Assembly (NCBI RefSeq): GCF_000688295.1
Contig: NZ_JHZF01000011.1
Location: 1,396,288 to 1,460,287, forward strand
Direction: 5' to 3'
Source: Pseudooceanicola nanhaiensis DSM 18065
GTDB lineage: Bacteria; Pseudomonadota; Alphaproteobacteria; Rhodobacterales; Rhodobacteraceae
Length of the DNA stretch: 64,000 nt
Shown piece after piece: positions 9,192 through 17,660 of the stretch. The notes under the pieces are model-generated. The model was not told where the DNA came from and did not search any database. It saw only the letters and a program-made list of their open reading frames with translations. Numbering within the stretch: position 1 is the stretch's first letter; every line of letters begins with the position of its first letter. The position numbers and the translations under genes are program-made.

Positions 9192-9546
9192 TTCCGTGTC
9201 CTTCCAGGTTGCGTTGATGCCAAAACGCTGGCACGGAGCCCGCGGGCCACAAACGGGAATTATCGGTCGACCCTCCGGTTGATTTCGAAACGCCCGTGGC
9301 TCACGATGGGTAAACCACTGGAACTGCGGGGCTTTTCCGGTGTCCAAAAAATGTGTTAACGCGCTTGAAAACAACTCTTGCGCGAAGGATTTCTGACGCC
9401 ATAGCGATACGTCCCTCTCGCCCGCCTGACGCGGACCCGTGACTCGTGGCGAAAGATCGGGGTGCGGAAGCGCGTCAGGACGATTCTCCGGCTGCCCTTG
9501 TCTGTGCCGACGGATTCGGGGATGAGTCGGGGATCAGGAGGCGCCC
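9192..9546. other. Divergent intergenic region between the FSSGS-repeat operon and xthA
   Basis: This is about 355 bp without a credible gene. It should hold promoters for both the minus-strand repeat operon and plus-strand xthA. An AAGGA ribosome site lies just before the ATG at 9191. I see no convincing -35/-10 pair, operator palindrome or riboswitch-like fold. Confidence 0.6.
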
Positions 9547-10329
9547 ATGAAGATCGCGACATTCAACATCAACGGCATCAAGGCCCGGATCGAGGCTCTT
9601 CCGGCGTGGCTGGAAGAGGCGGAGCCCGATGTCGTGGTGCTGCAGGAGATCAAGTCGGTGGACGAGAATTTCCCGCGCGAGGTCTTCGAGGACCTGGGCT
9701 GGATCGTCGAGACGCATGGCCAGAAGAGCTTCAACGGGGTGGCGATCCTGTCGAAACTGCCGCTCGAGGACGTGACCCGCGGCCTGCCCGGCGACGACGA
9801 GGACGAACAGGCCCGCTGGATCGAGGCCACGGTCATGGGCGAACGGACGGCGGTGCGGGTCTGCGGGCTCTACCTGCCGAACGGGAACCCCGCGCCGGGC
9901 CCCAAATACGATTACAAGCTCGCGTGGATGGAGCGGCTCAGGGCGCGGGCCGAGGCGCTGCTGAAAGCCGAGGAACCGGCGCTGATGGCCGGGGATTACA
10001 ACGTCATCCCGCAGGCCGAGGACGCGGCGAAGCCCGAGGCCTGGGTCGAGGACGCGCTGTTCCTGCCGCAGACGCGCGAGGCGTTCCGCCGGATCCTGAA
10101 CCTCGGTTACACCGACGCCTTCCGCGTGCGGGTGCAGGGGCCGGGGCATTATTCCTTCTGGGATTACCAGCGCAATTCCTGGGAACGGAACAACGGCATC
10201 CGCATCGACCATTTCCTGCTGACGCCGCAATGCGCCGACCTGCTGGTCGAGTGCGGCATCGACAAGGAGGTGCGTGGCCGCGACAAGCCCTCGGACCACG
10301 TGCCGGTCTGGGTGGAGCTCGACGCGTGA
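9547..10329 (+). CDS. xthA: Exodeoxyribonuclease III
   Basis: This AP endonuclease / 3'-5' exonuclease takes part in base-excision repair. The 260-residue protein shows the endonuclease/exonuclease/phosphatase fold motifs in order: FNINGIKAR (metal-site Asn), LQEIKS (catalytic Glu at about residue 34), GDYNVIP (Asp/Asn pair), and the C-terminal SDHVPV with catalytic Asp-His. Trp-containing WDYQRNSWERNNGIRIDHFL is also characteristic. Length matches the family. Its stop overlaps the GTG start of the following nucleotidyltransferase gene, so the two are translated from one message. Confidence 0.96.
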   Translation: MKIATFNINGIKARIEALPAWLEEAEPDVVVLQEIKSVDENFPREVFEDLGWIVETHGQKSFNGVAILSKLPLEDVTRGLPGDDEDEQARWIEATVMGERTAVRVCGLYLPNGNPAPGPKYDYKLAWMERLRARAEALLKAEEPALMAGDYNVIPQAEDAAKPEAWVEDALFLPQTREAFRRILNLGYTDAFRVRVQGPGHYSFWDYQRNSWERNNGIRIDHFLLTPQCADLLVECGIDKEVRGRDKPSDHVPVWVELDA

Positions 10330-10913
10330 GCCTGGCGATCCTGATCCTCGGTGCGGGCGCCGCGTCGCGGATGCGCGGCGGCGACAAGCTCCTGGAAGAG
10401 GTCGGCGGCCAGCCGCTGCTGGCGCTTCAGGCCGCGCGGGCGCTGCGGACCGGGCAGCCGGTCGTGGTCACCCTGCCCCCCTTCCCCCATCCCCGCGGCT
10501 CGGTCCTGAAGGACATGCCGGTCGCCCGCGTCCAGGTGCGCGACGCCGCAGAGGGCATGGCCGCCTCGATCCGGGCGGGCGTCGCCGCGCTGGCTGCCGG
10601 CACCCGGGGCGTGATGATCCTGCCGGGCGACATGCCCGAGATCGACGGCGCCGACATCTCCGCGATGATCGCCCACTGGGAGCCGGGCGAGATCCTGCGC
10701 GGCGCGGCGGAGGATGGCACGCCCGGCCATCCGGTGATCTTCCCCGCCGATCTGTTCGAAGAGCTCTCGGGCCTTTCCGGCGATACCGGCGCGCGCGAGG
10801 TGCTGGTGCGCCATCGCGCGCGGATCCGGCTCTTTCCCCTGCCCGGCCGGCACGCGCTGACCGACCTCGACAGCCCCGAGGAATGGGCGGCCTGGCGCGA
10901 AGGGGCCGAGTGA
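10326..10913 (+). CDS. MobA-like molybdenum-cofactor-type nucleotidyltransferase
   Basis: This 195-residue Rossmann-like NTP transferase has the glycine-rich N-terminal signature LILGAGAASRMRGGDKL and the metal-binding GDMPEID motif in the middle. Related proteins (MocA/MobA type) attach CMP or GMP to molybdopterin. The acidic PGDMPEI and the late GHPVIFP segment resemble molybdenum cofactor cytidylyltransferases. A GTG start at 10326 overlaps the xthA stop; the long open frame upstream belongs to another gene's shadow. Which nucleotide it uses and whether it serves xanthine-dehydrogenase-type enzymes cannot be told from this window. Confidence 0.85.
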   Translation: MSLAILILGAGAASRMRGGDKLLEEVGGQPLLALQAARALRTGQPVVVTLPPFPHPRGSVLKDMPVARVQVRDAAEGMAASIRAGVAALAAGTRGVMILPGDMPEIDGADISAMIAHWEPGEILRGAAEDGTPGHPVIFPADLFEELSGLSGDTGAREVLVRHRARIRLFPLPGRHALTDLDSPEEWAAWREGAE

Positions 10914-10926
10914 CCCGCAGGGCGGC

Positions 10927-11241
10927 TCAGGCCGAGAGCTTCATCAGCACCAGCCCCGCAAGGATCAGCGCCGCGGCGGCCAGACGGGCCGGCGTGACCG
11001 GATCGCCCAGCACGACAATCCCCACGACAAACGCGCCGAGCGCGCCGATCCCCGTCCAGATCGCGTAGGCCGTGCCGAGCGGCAGGCGCTGCATCGCGAC
11101 GGAGAGCAGGGCGAAACTGCCGATCATGGTGAGGAAGGTGATGGCCGTGGGAAACAGCCGCGTGAACCCCTGCGATTGTTTCATGCTGAAGGCCCAGACG
11201 ATTTCGAGAAGACCGGCGAGAAGAAGACAGACCCAGGGCAT
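10927..11241 (-). CDS. gdx: Gdx/SugE-type guanidinium exporter (small multidrug resistance family)
   Basis: This four-helix SMR protein of 104 residues exports guanidinium in exchange for protons as an antiparallel dimer. The essential membrane Glu is E13 in LLAGLLEIVWAFSMK. The GTAYAIWTGIGALG block and the QSQGFTRLFP loop are typical of the SugE/Gdx branch rather than EmrE. I start at the ATG at 11241 (MPWVCLLL), which has a GGAG ribosome site 6 bases upstream; the frame extends further upstream but that part is the riboswitch. A two-hairpin guanidine-II riboswitch immediately precedes it, which supports the guanidinium assignment. Confidence 0.92.
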   Translation of the reverse strand: MPWVCLLLAGLLEIVWAFSMKQSQGFTRLFPTAITFLTMIGSFALLSVAMQRLPLGTAYAIWTGIGALGAFVVGIVVLGDPVTPARLAAAALILAGLVLMKLSA

Positions 11242-11261
11242 GACGCGCTCCGACGTGTATG

Positions 11262-11310
11262 TCAGGCCGTCCTGATCGTGCTGTACCCGGTGCGGGGGTG
11301 GTCGTCCACC
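11262..11310 (-). promoter_or_regulatory. Guanidine-II (mini-ykkC) riboswitch upstream of gdx
   Basis: On the minus strand two perfect 5-bp hairpins occur in tandem: GGTGG-ACGA-CCACC (11310-11297) and, after a 21-nt spacer, TCAGG-ACGG-CCTGA (11275-11262). Both have the ACGR tetraloop closed by GG/CC pairs that defines guanidine-II riboswitches. The second hairpin ends 20 nt before the gdx start and about 10 nt before its ribosome site, consistent with translational control. The regulated gene is the classic target of this class. Confidence 0.9.
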
Positions 11311-11365
11311 TCGGCCAGAGGTAGACCCGCACGCCGTGCCGGGCAAGCGTCCTGCCGAAATACAA

Positions 11366-11433
11366 TCAGGGCACGACCCGGCTGGATGCGGCCCGGACGC
11401 AAAGCGCCGGACCTGTTCCGGATCGTGCCCTGA
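11366..11433. repeat. Inverted repeat, 11-bp perfect arms around 46 bp
   Basis: The arms tcagggcacga (11366-11376) and tcgtgccctga (11423-11433) are perfect inverted copies. The enclosed segment has further GC-rich self-complementarity. It lies between the RTX gene end and the gdx riboswitch. It might be a transcript stem-loop or a short palindromic repeat; I cannot assign it. Confidence 0.55.
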
Positions 11434-11478
11434 AGGCTTGGCCAAGCTCAGCCCCCGCTAGTCTTGGCCGGGGGGTCC

Positions 11479-11500
11479 GCCGGGTCCGACAGGACCCGGC
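11479..11500 (-). terminator. Stem-loop after the RTX-Hint gene
   Basis: A 9-bp perfect stem (gccgggtcc/ggacccggc) with a GACA loop begins 9 bases past the RTX-Hint stop codon. A U-run is lacking, so termination may be partial or need Rho. Confidence 0.5.
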
Positions 11501-11509
11501 AGCGCTGCA

Positions 11510-14278
11510 TCACTCGGCCAGAAGCCGTGCTTCGTGTTTCTTCAGCGTCCGGCGTGCCGCGTGGTAGTCGCGGATGCCGTTCGAGGTCTTCAGCTCGGGG
11601 AAGAGTTCGTAGATCTCGTTCCGCTGCGCGTTGCCGACACCTTCCAGCGACAATTCGCCGGGCTGGAAGCTCTCGGTCCATGCGCCGTCCGACAGGACCA
11701 CTTCGTGGCGGTCGAACATGAAGTGGATGTAGGTGGTGTGCATCGCGTTCACCACGTCCACCCCCGGCAGGCCGGTCAGGTGCTTGGCGGCCACGAGAAC
11801 CTCGCGCTCCTCGAAGTAGAGCATCGTCTTCTCGTTGTTCACCAGGACCCGGTGGTTCGGCGAGACCAGCATGTCACGTTCGGGCAGACCGTGGCCGAGC
11901 GCACCCTTCTGGATCAGCACCGGCTTCAGGTGATCGTTCGCCGCCAGGACACGACCGTCGATCGGCTTCGCACCCATCCAGCGGATCTCCTGGATGCCGT
12001 TGTCGCGGGTGATGATCCGGTCGCCGACCGAGAGCTCCTCGACCTTGCGTTCGCCCTTGGGCGTCGCGATCAGCGAGCCGGGGGTGAAGCAGGGCACGAT
12101 CTGCTCGATGTTGTAGAAGTCGAGCGAGCCGGTGACCTTGCCCTCGCCGTCGAGGAATTCGACGGTGCCGTCGATCCCGTTCGACGGACGGTCGCCGTCG
12201 TCGTCGTCACGGACGTTGACCAGCCGGAAGTTGCCCTTGCCGACCGCGCTCAGGTCCAGCGTGTCCCAGTCGTCGCCGCCCGCGTTGCCGTGGACATAAT
12301 CGCCCGCGCCTTCCTCGGCGCTGCCGACGAGGAACAGGTCGCGGTCGTCGCCGCCTTCGAGGTGGTCGACACCGGCGCCGCCGTCGATCGTGTCGTTGCC
12401 CTCGTCGCCCTGGATGCTGTCGTGGCCTTCGCCGCCATACAGCTCGTCGGCGTCGAGACCGCCGTGCAGCTCGTCATTGCCCGCGTCGCCGTAGAGCGTG
12501 TCGGCATCGTCCTCGCCGAGGATCGTGTCGTTGCCGTCGCCGCCGTGCACGAGGTCGCGGCCGTTGTCGGGATGCGCCTCGGTGGCGTCGTCGCCATAGC
12601 CCCACTGAAGGTCCGGGTCGCCGGCGTTGATGTGGTCGTTGCCCGCGCCGCCGTGGATCGTGTCGGAGCCGTGGCCGCCGGTGATGACGTCGTCGCCCTC
12701 GCCGCCTTCGACGAGATCGTCGTCGATGCCCGCGTGGATCGTGTCGTTGCCGGTGCCGCCGTAGATCGTGTCGGCATCGTCGCCGGTCATGATGACGTCG
12801 TTGCCCGCGCCGCCGTCGACCCAGTCCTTGTTGTCGTCCTTGACCGGGTCCGAGCCGTAGCCGAGCCGCACCGCGTTCGGATCGTCGCCCTCGTAATCCG
12901 AGAAGACGTCGATGCCGGCGATGATGGTGTCGTTGCCCTCGCCGCCGTAGATCGTGTCGGAGCCCTGATCGTCGTTGATGTAATCGTTGCCGTCGCCCGC
13001 GTCGATCCAGTCGTCGTCGATGCCGCCGTTGATGCTGTCCTCGCCCGCGCCGCCGTAGATCGTGTCGCGGTCGTCGCCGGTGGTGATCGTGTCGTTGCCG
13101 GCGCCGCCGTCGACGTAGTCACGATCGTCTTCCTTGTCCGCGTCCTCGGTGAAGACGGGCAGCGGGTTGTCGAAGGCCGGGCTCTTGCCGGAGGTGTCGA
13201 TCTTGTCGTCGCCGTCGTCGCCGTGAACCGTATCGGACCCGTCTCCGCCGGTGATCGAATCGTCGCCACCGCCGCCATGGATGACGTCGTCACCCTCGCC
13301 GCCGTGCAGCGTGTCGTTGCCCGGGGTGGTGTCCTCGCCGTCGAAGACGGTCGGGGTGAAGTAGATGTCGGTGATGTTGACTTCGGAGATGTGCCAGCCG
13401 TTCTGCTCGTGCGTGATCGTGAAATACGCCACGTTCGCGGGCATGGTCACGAGCGCCGAGGTGGAGGCGGCGTCCTTGTCCAGATCGACGCGGCCGTTGG
13501 CTTCGAACATGACGTTGCCGTCCGCGCCGTTCACGTCGTGGCCGTTGATGTCCCCGCCGAGCTCGACGCAGATCTCGGTCGGCTGGCCGTCGGCATCGAA
13601 GGCATGGATCGTGATCTTCGAGTTCTGGTCGATGTCGTTGATGCGGAACGACACATCGGTGACCGGCTTGTCGAAGCTCCACTTGTAGGTGGCCTTCTCG
13701 TGGTCCTCGGTCATGCGGGATTCACCCGAGGACATCGTGTCGACCGGACCCAGGTTGCCGGCATCGATGCCGTCAACGTTCTGTTCGTCGGTGGCGAAGC
13801 GGGTCAGCGGGGTGTGCTTGGTCTCGATCGTCTCGAAGGTGACGTTCACATTGCCGGTGTCCTGCGAGAGCACGCCGCCCAGCGGGTCGTTGTTGTCGAT
13901 CGGATCGGCGCCGTTCGGGTCGGGCAGCTTGTCCCATTCGAAGACTTCGCGGGGCGCCTCGTCGGTCGTGCCCAGCGTGCCGTCGCCGTAGATGACGTCG
14001 TTCCCGGCGCCGCCGTCCACGCTGTCGTCGCCCGACCCGGCATAGACCGTGTCGTTGCCGTTCAGCGAATGGATCGTGTCGTCGCCCGCCCCGGCATCGA
14101 CCGTGTCGTCATCGCCGTCGGTGCCGTCGATCTGGTCGCCATCCTTGTCCACATAGCCCTGGCCCATCGTGTCGGCCCCGGTGGTGCCGGAGACAATGCC
14201 GTCGCTCACGGTCGGATCCTTGTCGTCAGGACCACAGTCGGAACCCTTGCCGAAGTACTTGCTGAAGTAGAACGTCAT
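11510..14278 (-). CDS. Large secreted RTX calcium-binding protein with C-terminal Hint domain
   Basis: This acidic protein of 922 residues has no N-terminal signal peptide. It contains a short RTX block (about residues 40-100), a beta-sandwich-like region rich in Asp/Asn (about 105-320), a long array of GGxGxDxx/GDDxDTIYGG nonapeptides (about 320-660) and a Hint (hedgehog/intein) domain from C730 (CFTPGSLIATPKG) with the internal SPNHRVLV His motif. RTX repeats bind calcium and fold after type I secretion, and Hint modules often sit at the C-terminus of such proteins in this order. I start at the ATG giving MTFYFSKYF. Hint auto-processing is possible but unproven. No type I secretion genes are nearby. 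Confidence 0.88.
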   Translation of the reverse strand: MTFYFSKYFGKGSDCGPDDKDPTVSDGIVSGTTGADTMGQGYVDKDGDQIDGTDGDDDTVDAGAGDDTIHSLNGNDTVYAGSGDDSVDGGAGNDVIYGDGTLGTTDEAPREVFEWDKLPDPNGADPIDNNDPLGGVLSQDTGNVNVTFETIETKHTPLTRFATDEQNVDGIDAGNLGPVDTMSSGESRMTEDHEKATYKWSFDKPVTDVSFRINDIDQNSKITIHAFDADGQPTEICVELGGDINGHDVNGADGNVMFEANGRVDLDKDAASTSALVTMPANVAYFTITHEQNGWHISEVNITDIYFTPTVFDGEDTTPGNDTLHGGEGDDVIHGGGGDDSITGGDGSDTVHGDDGDDKIDTSGKSPAFDNPLPVFTEDADKEDDRDYVDGGAGNDTITTGDDRDTIYGGAGEDSINGGIDDDWIDAGDGNDYINDDQGSDTIYGGEGNDTIIAGIDVFSDYEGDDPNAVRLGYGSDPVKDDNKDWVDGGAGNDVIMTGDDADTIYGGTGNDTIHAGIDDDLVEGGEGDDVITGGHGSDTIHGGAGNDHINAGDPDLQWGYGDDATEAHPDNGRDLVHGGDGNDTILGEDDADTLYGDAGNDELHGGLDADELYGGEGHDSIQGDEGNDTIDGGAGVDHLEGGDDRDLFLVGSAEEGAGDYVHGNAGGDDWDTLDLSAVGKGNFRLVNVRDDDDGDRPSNGIDGTVEFLDGEGKVTGSLDFYNIEQIVPCFTPGSLIATPKGERKVEELSVGDRIITRDNGIQEIRWMGAKPIDGRVLAANDHLKPVLIQKGALGHGLPERDMLVSPNHRVLVNNEKTMLYFEEREVLVAAKHLTGLPGVDVVNAMHTTYIHFMFDRHEVVLSDGAWTESFQPGELSLEGVGNAQRNEIYELFPELKTSNGIRDYHAARRTLKKHEARLLAE

Positions 14279-15184
14279 TTCAGTTACCCTTTGTGCCTTC
14301 AGAACCCGGCGGTTCCTTGGTTGTTGCGGCCCCGGCCCGCTTCCGCGACGCCGGATCGTTGTCTCCCAGGATGAGGTACCGTCGAGCGGCTCTGCGCGGC
14401 CGGGCCTTCGGGACACGGGGTCCTTCGGGCAATCGTGTTCAGGCCCGGTTCCGGCTGGAACAGGTCACCTGACCGATCGGCAGGTCTCGCATCGCTCCGG
14501 ATGCCTCATCTTCGGATGGCCGCCCCCGTGGCCAGCAGTCTTCGCCCCCCAGTCGGGCACCATCGGTTTACCGACGGAAATGCGGCAGACAAAGCGGAAA
14601 AAGACCAAAAGGTGGCAAAGTAAGGTCACGAGAGCGCATCATCTGCCACAATTCGGCCCCACTTCAACAACCTATGGATGAGGCAGGTTTCCTGTACGTG
14701 AACACTCGCATGGCGTGTGTGGCAGATATCGCCTTATTATATTGACCATTTGAAATGTTTTGACACCGAGGGCCGCCAAAGCAGTTTCGCCCAGGGAAAC
14801 GATGCCGCCCGATTTCGACGCGACACAATTGGGCGGGACAAATGTGAAGCGGCCGCAAACATCTGTTTTACGGCACGAACCAATCCCGCTTTTTTCCGGC
14901 AATGAGCGTTTTTCGAGAACAATGACGCGTCCTCCGCGCCCAATTCTGGCCGAATCAAGGCAGGTCAACTGACCTGAAACGGCCGCGCGTGATTCCGCCG
15001 AGCCTTGGGCCAATGCCGGCTGACCCCCGTTCAAATTTAATGACGTGAGAAAAGTTAACCTTGGAACAAGAAGGTAAACGACGGGTTTAGGCTGCATCCG
15101 GGGTCGATCAAATGGCCGTTACGCACCTGTGTGCAAGGCGGCTCTTGGATCATCCCTCAACGTTCCTGTCATGAGGAGGTGGGC
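14279..15184. other. Long intergenic region with AT-rich core
   Basis: This is about 900 bp with no reading frame that looks coding. It is less GC-rich than its surroundings, especially 14690-14770. A perfect TATAAT on the minus strand (14741-14736), with a poor -35, could be the RTX-Hint promoter with a leader of about 450 nt. The right end holds the candidate GGAAC-type promoter at 15063 and a strong GAGGAGG ribosome site before 15185. Confidence 0.5.
15063..15087 (+). promoter_or_regulatory. Candidate general-stress (EcfG-type) sigma promoter
   Basis: GGAAC (15063-15067), a 16-bp spacer and GGTT (15084-15087) form a one-mismatch version of the alphaproteobacterial general-stress promoter GGAAC-N16/17-CGTT. 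It lies about 100 bp before the envelope-stress trio. A similar element precedes the oxidoreductase gene at 27355. Confidence 0.4.
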
Positions 15185-15886
15185 ATGCCCGACCACAGAG
15201 AAGGCACTTCGGCCGCAGACGAGGCCCGAAAGGCCGCCGACGAGGCGAAATCCGCCGCATCCGAAGAGGCACAGAGCTTTCGCGATAACGTGGAAGAAGA
15301 GGTCTCCCGCCGCGCGGGCGACACACGCGACACGCTGGCCGGTGAGGTGGGCGAGTTCGGGGAAGCGCTTCGCAGCGCCTCGGGCAAACTCCGACGGGGG
15401 TCGCCCCAGGAACAGCTGGTGACCTCGGCCGCGAACGCGATGGAGGAATTCTCCAGCCATGTCCGGGGCCGCGACCTCGGCGAATTGCTGGAAGAGGTGA
15501 ATACATTCGGACGCCGCAACCCCGCCGCCTTCCTCGGCGGCGCGGCCCTTCTGGGCTTCGCGGGCATGCGGCTTGCGAAGGCCTCGCAGCGCCGGCGCCC
15601 GATCGAGCACGACGAAGGCCACGGCGCGCCTGATCCTGCGCCCGCCCCCGGTTCGACGGCCCGCGGCCCGGCAGGCACGCCGGCCGGCGCCGGCTCGACC
15701 GCACCGCGCCCGATGCCCACGTCCACCGCGCCCGGCACCCCGGGCCAGAGCCCGACGGGCGCGCCGACCGGCCCCGGCAGCACCCCCGGCGGGACCGCTG
15801 GCACCACGGCCGGCGGCACCGCTGGCACCACGCCCGGTACGTCCCCGACCCGTCCGGGCACCTCCACCGAAAGGACCAAGCCATGA
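15185..15886 (+). CDS. Small helical protein with one membrane segment and Pro/Thr/Gly-rich tail
   Basis: This 233-residue protein has three visible parts. The first is an Ala/Glu/Lys-rich helical region with coiled-coil character (about 1-110). The second is a membrane-like segment around NPAAFLGGAALLGFAGMRLAKASQRR (about 120-140). The third is a low-complexity tail of Pro, Thr, Gly and Ala repeats. It resembles the nutrient-deprivation/DUF-type proteins found beside holin-X-like and DUF3618 proteins in stress loci; I do not recognise a named family. The start was chosen at the ATG with GAGGAGGTGGGC directly upstream rather than the earlier in-frame ATG. The next gene overlaps its stop by 4 bp. 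Confidence 0.75.
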   Translation: MPDHREGTSAADEARKAADEAKSAASEEAQSFRDNVEEEVSRRAGDTRDTLAGEVGEFGEALRSASGKLRRGSPQEQLVTSAANAMEEFSSHVRGRDLGELLEEVNTFGRRNPAAFLGGAALLGFAGMRLAKASQRRRPIEHDEGHGAPDPAPAPGSTARGPAGTPAGAGSTAPRPMPTSTAPGTPGQSPTGAPTGPGSTPGGTAGTTAGGTAGTTPGTSPTRPGTSTERTKP

Positions 15887-16284
15887 GCGACGTGAATCCG
15901 AACTCCTCTCCCAAACTGCTGGGCGACCTGCTGCGGCACGCCACCTCGCTCGTGCGGCTCGAGATCGACCTCGCCCGCGCCGAGGTGGACCAGAACCTGC
16001 GCCGCGCCGGGACGGCCCTCGGGCTGATCGTGGTGGCCATCGTGCTGCTCATCACCGCGCTGAACGTGCTCGCCGCCGCCCTGGCCGCGGGTCTGACGGA
16101 ACTCGGGCTCGACCCCGCCTGGTCCGCCCTGATCGTCGGTGTCGGCTTTGCGCTCGTGGCCTGGGCCATGATGCACAAGGGCATTTCCGACCTGAAACTC
16201 TCGAGCCTGGCGCCCACCCGATCGGTGGAAAACGTGAAGCGCGACGCTGATGCCCTGAAAGGAGCTGCGACCCATGGCGAATGA
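15883..16284 (+). CDS. Phage-holin-like (holin-X) membrane protein
   Basis: This 133-residue protein has an amphipathic N-terminal helix (LLGDLLRHATSLVRLEIDLARAE) followed by two membrane helices (about residues 45-70 and 80-100), the pattern of the putative Actinobacterial holin-X / DUF1469-type family. Despite the name these proteins are usually chromosomal envelope components and not phage lysis holins. Its ATG overlaps the upstream stop and its own end overlaps the DUF3618 gene by 11 bp, so the three are one translational unit. A scaffold or membrane-stress role is inference. Confidence 0.8.
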   Translation: MSDVNPNSSPKLLGDLLRHATSLVRLEIDLARAEVDQNLRRAGTALGLIVVAIVLLITALNVLAAALAAGLTELGLDPAWSALIVGVGFALVAWAMMHKGISDLKLSSLAPTRSVENVKRDADALKGAATHGE

Positions 16285-17437
16285 TCACCGCACACCGAAC
16301 GAAATCGAGCGCGAGATCGAACGAGATCGCGCCGACCTCGTCCGCACGATCAACACGCTGCAGGACCGGTTCAGCCCGGAAACGCTCGTGGCCGAGGCGG
16401 TCCGCACCGCCCGCACCCACGGCGGCGACCTGGGCCATGCCGTCAGCGAATCCGCCAAGCAGAACCCGGTTGGCCTCGCCATCACGGGGATCGGCCTGGC
16501 CTGGATGATCTTCGGCCGCTCCTACGCCGATCGCCCCGCCACGTCGCGGGCACCGGCCGAGCCGGCGTTCCGGCGCCGTCCGACGCAGCCGCCCTCGGCT
16601 GCGGGCGCCTATCCCGACTGGTATATCGAGGAAGAGGAAGACGTCGCGGAATACTACGGCTATCCGATCGGCGCGCGGGCGAACGTGCCCGGCGGCGACG
16701 GCGATGCGGACGACGGCCCCTCCATGACGGACCGGGCGCGATCCGGTGCCAGCGCGGCGGCGGGCAGCGTCTCGTCGGGGGCCGGCAAGGTGGCCGGCGG
16801 CGTCTCGTCCGGGGCCGGCAAGGTGGCCGGCGGCGTGAGTGCGGCCGGGTCCAGTGTGGCCGATGGCGCGGCTTCGGTGCGTGACGGCGCCGCGGCGGCG
16901 GCGCATTCCGGAGCCGAGAGCGCGCGGCGCATGCGCGAGCGGCTGGCCCACGGGACGGAGGCGCTCGGCACCGAGGCGCGGGAGCGTGTGATCGCCGCCC
17001 GCCGCCGCGCGGTGCTGGCGCGCCAGAAGATGTCGGAAAGCGCCGGCCGCAACTGGAAGGCCGGCCGGGAGACCGCGGTCGGGATGTTCGAGGACAATCC
17101 CCTGATCGCCGGTGCGCTGGCGATCGCCGCGGGTGCGGCCCTGGCGGCTGCCCTGCCCTCCACCCGGAAGGAGGACGAACTGTTCGGCGGATATTCCGAC
17201 GACCTCATGGACGAGGCCGAACGGGTCTACCTCGAGGAACTCGACAAGGCCGAAAGGGTCGGCCGGGCCGCGCTCGACGAGACCCGCAAGATCGTCGAGG
17301 AGAAGGGCGCGGAGGCCGATGCGGCCGCGTCCGGTGTCGCCGATGCGGTGAAGGATGAAGTCTCCGAGGCCGGAAAGCGGATCAAGTCCGCGGCCGAGAA
17401 AGAGGCCAAGTCCAAACCCTCGGACCGCGACGCCTGA
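16274..17437 (+). CDS. DUF3618-domain membrane protein
   Basis: This is a 387-residue protein. The N-terminal DUF3618 segment (IEREIERDRADLVRTINTLQDRFSPETLV, then a helix NPVGLAITGIGLAWMIFG near residue 70) is followed by a disordered acidic part and an Ala/Gly/Ser repeat region with SSGAGKVAGGV twice in tandem. A second hydrophobic helix (NPLIAGALAIAAGAALAAAL) and a charged Lys/Glu/Ala helical tail complete it. DUF3618 proteins accompany holin-X-like proteins in many alphaproteobacteria and actinobacteria. Biochemical function is unknown. The arrangement, with stress genes downstream, suggests an envelope-protective role. Confidence 0.85.
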   Translation: MANDHRTPNEIEREIERDRADLVRTINTLQDRFSPETLVAEAVRTARTHGGDLGHAVSESAKQNPVGLAITGIGLAWMIFGRSYADRPATSRAPAEPAFRRRPTQPPSAAGAYPDWYIEEEEDVAEYYGYPIGARANVPGGDGDADDGPSMTDRARSGASAAAGSVSSGAGKVAGGVSSGAGKVAGGVSAAGSSVADGAASVRDGAAAAAHSGAESARRMRERLAHGTEALGTEARERVIAARRRAVLARQKMSESAGRNWKAGRETAVGMFEDNPLIAGALAIAAGAALAAALPSTRKEDELFGGYSDDLMDEAERVYLEELDKAERVGRAALDETRKIVEEKGAEADAAASGVADAVKDEVSEAGKRIKSAAEKEAKSKPSDRDA

Positions 17438-17660
17438 CCGGGGTTTCCCCGAACGACGTGATGGCAGGTCCGCCTGCCGACATCCCCCGCACGCCTGCCG
17501 ACAGCCGGCGTGCGGGACCTCCCGGCGGCTTGCCGACCGGGACCGCCGCCCGAAGTGCGGGGCACCTCGAGCCGCAGGTTGTGCGCCTCTGCCGCCCCAC
17601 CCCTGAGACGCCGCTCCACATTCCCCCTCCGGCCCCCGGTCGCGCAAGAGGTCACCCGAG

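Noticed and set aside
11534-14374. Very long open frame on the opposite strand of the RTX-Hint gene
   Set aside because: It is the antisense shadow of the RTX repeats, with regular Val/Ala/Asp patterns that mirror GGxGxD codons.
14672-15097. 141-codon minus-strand frame in the 14.3-15.2 kb gap
   Set aside because: The composition does not look like neighbouring proteins, no domain is seen and no ribosome site is visible.
15883-16284. Prophage lysis holin
   Set aside because: No phage genes are adjacent. The holin-X-like family is usually a chromosomal envelope protein linked to DUF3618.
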